From CAZBWE01 sp964440735 (GTDB taxonomy: Bacteria; Planctomycetota; Phycisphaerae; Sedimentisphaerales; Anaerobacaceae), in the NCBI GenBank assembly GCA_964440735.1, contig CAYTTK010000050.1, positions 1 through 17,480 on the forward strand: a stretch of 17,480 bases of DNA. The letters are read 5' to 3'. A program made the position numbers and the translations under genes. Positions 14,366 through 17,480 of the stretch are shown here, one piece after another. Under the pieces are notes generated by a model. It was not told the DNA's origin, searched no databases, and saw only the letters and a list, made by a program, of their open reading frames with translations. The first letter of the stretch is position 1. Every line of letters begins with the position of its first letter.

Positions 14366-14827
14366 CTAACTATTTTTGCCGTATAGCCAGTCTGCGTCAG
14401 CTAATTTGTAATCGATGATTTCATCAGGGCTGAAGAATAGCGTTATTTCCTGCTGGGCCGATTCAGGGCTATCTGACCCGTGAACAAGATTGTGTCTTCC
14501 GGAACAGCTAAAATCGCCACGGATAGTGCCCGGCTGGGCTTCATAGCCGAAAGTAGCACCCATCATTTTGCGTGCCATATCTATAACACCTTCCGCTTCC
14601 CAGACCATTACAATTGCTGGTGCTGAAGTGGTATATTTTATTAGGCCTTGGTAAAATGGTTTGCTGCGATGGATGGCATAGAGCTGGCTGGCCAGTTCTT
14701 TTGAGATTTGCATAAATTTTGCGACAACGAGCTTAAAGCCCTTTTTCTCAAATCGCCTGATTATTTCGCCAGCTAAATGCCTCTGGACTGCGTCCGGCTT
14801 GATGATAATTAACGTGCGTTCTACCAT
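14366..14827 (-). CDS. ndk: Nucleoside diphosphate kinase
   Basis: It transfers the gamma phosphate between nucleoside triphosphates and diphosphates through a phosphohistidine. At 153 residues it has normal family length. Key residues are visible: Lys10 in IIIKPDAVQR, the substrate loop around FYQGLIKYTTSAP, RGDF at 103-106, and the catalytic His116 in NLVHGSDSPESA. The ATG at 14827 lacks a near Shine-Dalgarno (AGG only, 14 nt away). The gene starts 86 bp after the lipoprotein gene on the same strand and could be co-transcribed with it. Confidence 0.96.
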   Translation of the reverse strand: MVERTLIIIKPDAVQRHLAGEIIRRFEKKGFKLVVAKFMQISKELASQLYAIHRSKPFYQGLIKYTTSAPAIVMVWEAEGVIDMARKMMGATFGYEAQPGTIRGDFSCSGRHNLVHGSDSPESAQQEITLFFSPDEIIDYKLADADWLYGKNS

Positions 14828-14913
14828 TGTCGTATTTTGTGACCTGTGTTTCCTGCTTGTGCGGTAATAACAATGTTACACCTGCAAAGGCAAGTGTCAC
14901 CATTGACAAGATA

Positions 14914-15690
14914 TCACATTCCTTCAGGGACGATGTAAATCTCGACTCGTCTGTTTTGTGGATTGCCTTTCTTGTTAGGTTCGTTCGGCACAATCGGCCG
15001 ATATTCACCAAAACCTCGTATGCTTATTCTTTTCGAGTCTATTTTATTTCCTGCCATTATATCCAGTACGGATATTGCTCTGTGAGCCGACAAGTGCCAG
15101 TTGGTCGGATGTTTCTGGCGGGTATCAGGCTTTAGAATAGGAATATCATCAGTGTGGCCGGCTATAATAATATCAAATTTTTTGCCCTGTTCGGAATTCA
15201 AAATTCCACAAAGCGATTTAACAACCTGGACCGCCTCAGATGCCACCATGTCACTGCCCTTTTCAAAAAGCAAATCGCTCTTGAATTTCACTATTCCTCG
15301 GTTTGGGTCGTAGGTGACCATTTCCTGGTTTTTGGCAAAATCCTCGAGCATAGTGCTAAGCTCAACCGGCAGTGGTGCTCCTCCGTAAAGCAACTTGTTT
15401 TGCATTGAGGCAATCAGTTCGTTCTTTTTCGCCAGGTCTTGTTCAAGTGCGGTGATTTTTTGTTGCAGGGCTTCTTGCTCTACGGAACCTTTGTCCTTAG
15501 ATGCGGCAAGTTGCCTTTGCAATTGCTCGAGTTGCAGGGTGGTACTCTGCGCCTGGCTTCTGAGGTCTGCTATTTGCTTGCGTTGTGTATCGTTCTGGAT
15601 CCTGAGGTCCTTTAGCTCCGAATTGCAGCCATTTAGCAACAAAAGACAAACACACACAAGAAAAACCGCTAAAAGTTTGATGGTTCGCAT
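14914..15690 (-). CDS. OmpA-domain lipoprotein with coiled coil
   Basis: A 258-residue envelope protein that probably ties a membrane to peptidoglycan. Residues 1-21 are a lipoprotein signal with lipobox LNGC and lipidated Cys22. Residues of about 24-95 are a heptad-rich coiled coil (LRIQNDTQRKQIADLRS...). Residues of about 128-256 form the OmpA/MotB peptidoglycan-binding domain, with GHTDD (178-182), NWHLSAHRA (197-205), GFGEYRP (226-232) and NRRVEIYI (246-253). The ATG has AAAGGA 7 nt upstream. Pal-like or MotB-like roles are possible; the coiled coil and the absence of a MotB transmembrane helix favour a structural lipoprotein. Confidence 0.9.
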   Translation of the reverse strand: MRTIKLLAVFLVCVCLLLLNGCNSELKDLRIQNDTQRKQIADLRSQAQSTTLQLEQLQRQLAASKDKGSVEQEALQQKITALEQDLAKKNELIASMQNKLLYGGAPLPVELSTMLEDFAKNQEMVTYDPNRGIVKFKSDLLFEKGSDMVASEAVQVVKSLCGILNSEQGKKFDIIIAGHTDDIPILKPDTRQKHPTNWHLSAHRAISVLDIMAGNKIDSKRISIRGFGEYRPIVPNEPNKKGNPQNRRVEIYIVPEGM

Positions 15691-16153
15691 CGTTCAATCC
15701 TTTCCAAAATAACTTATGATAAATTCTCTTTGACTGTCCTTAAAATACGCATGCTACTTATTCGTAAGCTGTAACGGTCAGCTTACTAATCTGTTTTTCG
15801 ACCGCATTCACAAATAAAACCTATTTGTGTTTGTCCGTCAAGAATAAACTTGTAAAATCCAGGGCTCAAGATTGCTGCTTTTTCAACTTTTCTCAGGATT
15901 TATTGCGCAGAAGTGACAATCATCGATTAAGCAGCGAAAAAGTAATCCTGCAAAATTTCCTTAAAACTACGGTGTATAACAGGATAGTGAAAATTGTGAA
16001 ACTATTTGTACCTGTCTGCTGCTATAAAACACTGATACTCAAAATGACGCTGTTTCCCAGCTAAATTAGAGTTTTTTCGGACGGTTAACAATGCCTTATA
16101 TTGGAGGATTATACAATCCAGGATTTTAGCTGTGAAGATAGGGTGGCGGCCAG
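15691..16153. other. Intergenic region between divergent genes, no clear gene
   Basis: This gap separates the minus-strand lipoprotein from the plus-strand glycosyltransferase remnant. It contains a perfect 8-bp hairpin, GTAAGCTG/CAGCTTAC (15764-15771 with 15779-15786, loop TAACGGT), with a weak T-run on the plus side. A 79-codon plus-strand ORF at 15825-16064 starts with TTG, has no ribosome binding site and a composition unlike the neighbours, and is not called. No tRNA or other RNA gene was recognised. Confidence 0.5.
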
Positions 16154-16324
16154 ATGGGTTTTGTAGCCGTAACTATCCTGATTCCCGGAAGTTTTAGTAA
16201 GGCCGGTTCAGGTTTTATTTCGCCTATCTGCTATATAACAGTGTTGCAGGTTGGATATATCTTCTGGTATGATGTCTTCATGAGCTTGCAGGATATTTTG
16301 GATTTTTACTTTATGGGGCAGTAA
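16154..16324 (+). pseudogene. Degenerate 3' fragment of a GT2 glycosyltransferase gene
   Basis: A 56-codon ORF ends 2 nt before the ATG of the intact glycosyltransferase. Its part GFISPICYITVL resembles GFISLICYITAL of the intact enzyme (residues 285-296), and LQD follows at a matching position. At DNA level 16211-16240 and 17182-17211 agree in 25 of 30 positions, and TTGCAGGAT recurs at 16286 and 17248, nine bases (three codons) off register. I read it as the decayed C-terminal end of a tandem paralogue; similarity fades upstream of about 16190. It could instead be a small membrane protein derived from that end. Confidence 0.6.
16265..16273 (+). promoter_or_regulatory. Possible extended -10 promoter of the glycosyltransferase gene
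   Basis: TGG followed by TATGAT (16268-16273, 5 of 6 to consensus) forms an extended -10. A TTGCAG 18 nt upstream is a poor -35. The predicted start lies about 45 nt before the ATG at 16327, which has GGGG at 8-nt spacing. The promoter would lie inside the decayed fragment. Confidence 0.3.
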
Positions 16325-16326
16325 AA

Positions 16327-17325
16327 ATGAATCACAGGGAACCGGTTTCAGTGGTTGTAACTATTCCGGCCTTTAATGAAGCTGCCACCGTGGCGCAGGT
16401 AATCGGCGATATACCGAAAGATATTTCCGGAGTTCGTAATATTGATGTTGTGGTAATAAATGATGGCAGCACCGACGATACAGCCAAGGTAGCGGCTCAG
16501 GCAGGGGCAAGGGTTATCAGTTTCAGTCATAACAGGGGTCTGGGAGCTGCCTTCAGGGAAGCGCTCAGCAGGGCGCTTGGACTTGGTGCTGATATCATTG
16601 TTAATATCGATGGCGATGGTCAGTTTAACCCTCAAGATATCCCGAAACTAATCGAGCCGATTATCCGGGGACAAGCTGACATGGTTACCGCCAGCAGGTT
16701 CGCAGACTCTGATTTGATTCCCAAGATGCCGTGGATAAAGAAATGGGGCAATCAGGTAGGTGCTAATGTTGTGAGCAAGCTGACCAGTCAAAAGCTGCGT
16801 GATGTTTCATGTGGCTTCAGAGCATACAGCCGAGACGCAGCTCTGCGGGCAACCCTGCTGGGGGGGCACACATATACACATGAGGTTATACTTGATTTGG
16901 CTTTTCGTGGCCTGCGGATTGTTGAGTTGCCGGTAAAAGTAAAAGGCGTTCGCAAAGTCGGTAAAAGCCGGCTGACGGAAAATCTATGGAAACACTGCTG
17001 GAGCAGTTTACTCATAATTCTTCGGGCATACCGGGATTACAGACCGACGCGCGTCTTTGGTATAATCAGTGCTGTATTTTTGCTGTTAGCTGTGTCTTGC
17101 GGTGTGTTTGTGGTATACCATTATCTGGCAACCGGCGCATTTTCACCGTATATTTTCGTAGCTTTTTTAGCGGGTGGTTTCGGTTTTATCTCGCTTATCT
17201 GTTACATAACCGCTCTTTTGGCAGGGATGATAAATCGGCTGCGTATTTTGCAGGATGAGCAACTATTTTTATTACGCAAGCGGGAATATGACACGAGGCA
17301 GAATCCTAATGAGGCATCCGGGTAA
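16327..17325 (+). CDS. Family 2 glycosyltransferase, dolichyl/polyprenyl-phosphate sugar synthase type
   Basis: A 332-residue membrane-associated GT-A enzyme that likely transfers a sugar from a nucleotide sugar to a polyprenyl phosphate or envelope glycan. The GT2 domain spans residues of about 7-210: VTIPAFNEAATV (11-22), NDGSTDDT (45-52), HNRGLGAAFREAL, the metal-binding DxD as NIDGDGQF (93-100), ASRF (122-125) and CGFRAY (162-167). Two transmembrane helices follow (about 243-268 and 273-300) and then a basic tail, the layout of DPM1/GtrB-like enzymes. It is the only plus-strand gene called intact in the window. The decayed copy of its 3' end directly upstream suggests a former tandem pair. 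Confidence 0.92.
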   Translation: MNHREPVSVVVTIPAFNEAATVAQVIGDIPKDISGVRNIDVVVINDGSTDDTAKVAAQAGARVISFSHNRGLGAAFREALSRALGLGADIIVNIDGDGQFNPQDIPKLIEPIIRGQADMVTASRFADSDLIPKMPWIKKWGNQVGANVVSKLTSQKLRDVSCGFRAYSRDAALRATLLGGHTYTHEVILDLAFRGLRIVELPVKVKGVRKVGKSRLTENLWKHCWSSLLIILRAYRDYRPTRVFGIISAVFLLLAVSCGVFVVYHYLATGAFSPYIFVAFLAGGFGFISLICYITALLAGMINRLRILQDEQLFLLRKREYDTRQNPNEASG

Positions 17326-17425
17326 ATTGATATTGCCTGCCATCGACGCGGAATAAATGCACAAAGATTGTCCAAGCCGCCACCACTAACCCCGAAGAAG
17401 CCACCGAGGATGGGACTTCTAATAG

Positions 17426-17447
17426 TTAACTCAAACTGACCGATTTT
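17426..17447. repeat. Right copy of the 22-bp inverted repeat shared with 30-51
   Basis: TTAACTCAAA...CGATTTT is the exact reverse complement of 30-51. It lies 100 bp after the glycosyltransferase stop, in the 155-bp tail of the window. Nothing else was recognised in this tail. Confidence 0.8.
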
Positions 17448-17480
17448 TGAATTTATGATTACTGAAAACATCAAACAAAA

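Noticed and set aside
15825..16064. 79-codon plus-strand ORF
   Set aside because: TTG start, no Shine-Dalgarno, unstructured Cys/Lys-rich composition, intergenic-like base content.
30..17447. Composite transposon or genomic island bounded by the 22-bp inverted repeats
   Set aside because: No transposase, integrase or target duplication, and the content is core housekeeping genes.
17202..17474. Minus-strand ORF over the end of the glycosyltransferase and the right repeat
   Set aside because: Antisense to a solid gene for about 120 bp, TTG start near the window edge; the unusual peptide is explained by the repeat sequence.

Overview
The window looks like chromosomal DNA of a planctomycete, most likely of the class Phycisphaerae. 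The grounds are a PEP-CTERM surface protein beside a very large GLUG/beta-helix protein with a degenerate dockerin-like C-terminus, a fused ThiD2-ThiE thiamine enzyme, long AT-rich gaps, and many short dispersed palindromic repeats of the kind that litter such genomes. The class assignment is inference from protein style; there is no rRNA or other marker here.

Layout. All clear genes lie on the minus strand except the last. From left to right: smpB (56-547), a DUF4870 membrane protein (688-1086), asnA (1184-2314), the potassium-uptake pair trkH-trkA (4763 to 2500 in transcription order), a stand-alone pterin-binding methyltransferase (4841-5803), a 659-bp AT-rich gap with two head-to-tail DnaA-box-like sites, thiD2-thiE (6463-7515), a gap holding a compact GC-rich series of hairpins that ends in an intrinsic terminator (candidate ncRNA, about 7630-7800), an LTA-synthase/sulfatase-like membrane protein (8218-10251), a 1025-residue secreted GLUG/beta-helix protein (10462-13539), a PEP-CTERM protein (13607-14158), ndk (14366-14827) and an OmpA-domain lipoprotein (14914-15690). 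After a 636-bp divergent gap, a plus-strand GT2 glycosyltransferase (16327-17325) follows a degenerate fragment of a related glycosyltransferase (16154-16324).

How the genes fit together. trkH and trkA form the membrane and regulatory halves of one K+ transporter. The PEP-CTERM and GLUG/dockerin-like proteins form an envelope or export block. The lipoprotein, LTA-like enzyme and glycosyltransferase also act on the cell envelope. The rest (smpB, asnA, thiE, ndk) is housekeeping, so this is mainly a core-genome neighbourhood and not a mobile island or defence locus. No transposase, integrase, CRISPR array, rRNA or tRNA was seen.

Most notable: (1) the candidate structured RNA between thiE and the LTA-like gene; (2) a 64-bp palindromic element lodged in frame inside the LTA-like gene; (3) another dispersed repeat that supplies the last residues of the PEP-CTERM protein; (4) a 22-bp perfect inverted repeat at the two ends of the window; (5) a decayed glycosyltransferase fragment in front of the intact gene; (6) three genes (smpB, thiE, LTA-like) whose best promoter puts the transcript start at or next to the ATG, with no Shine-Dalgarno, which suggests leaderless mRNAs.
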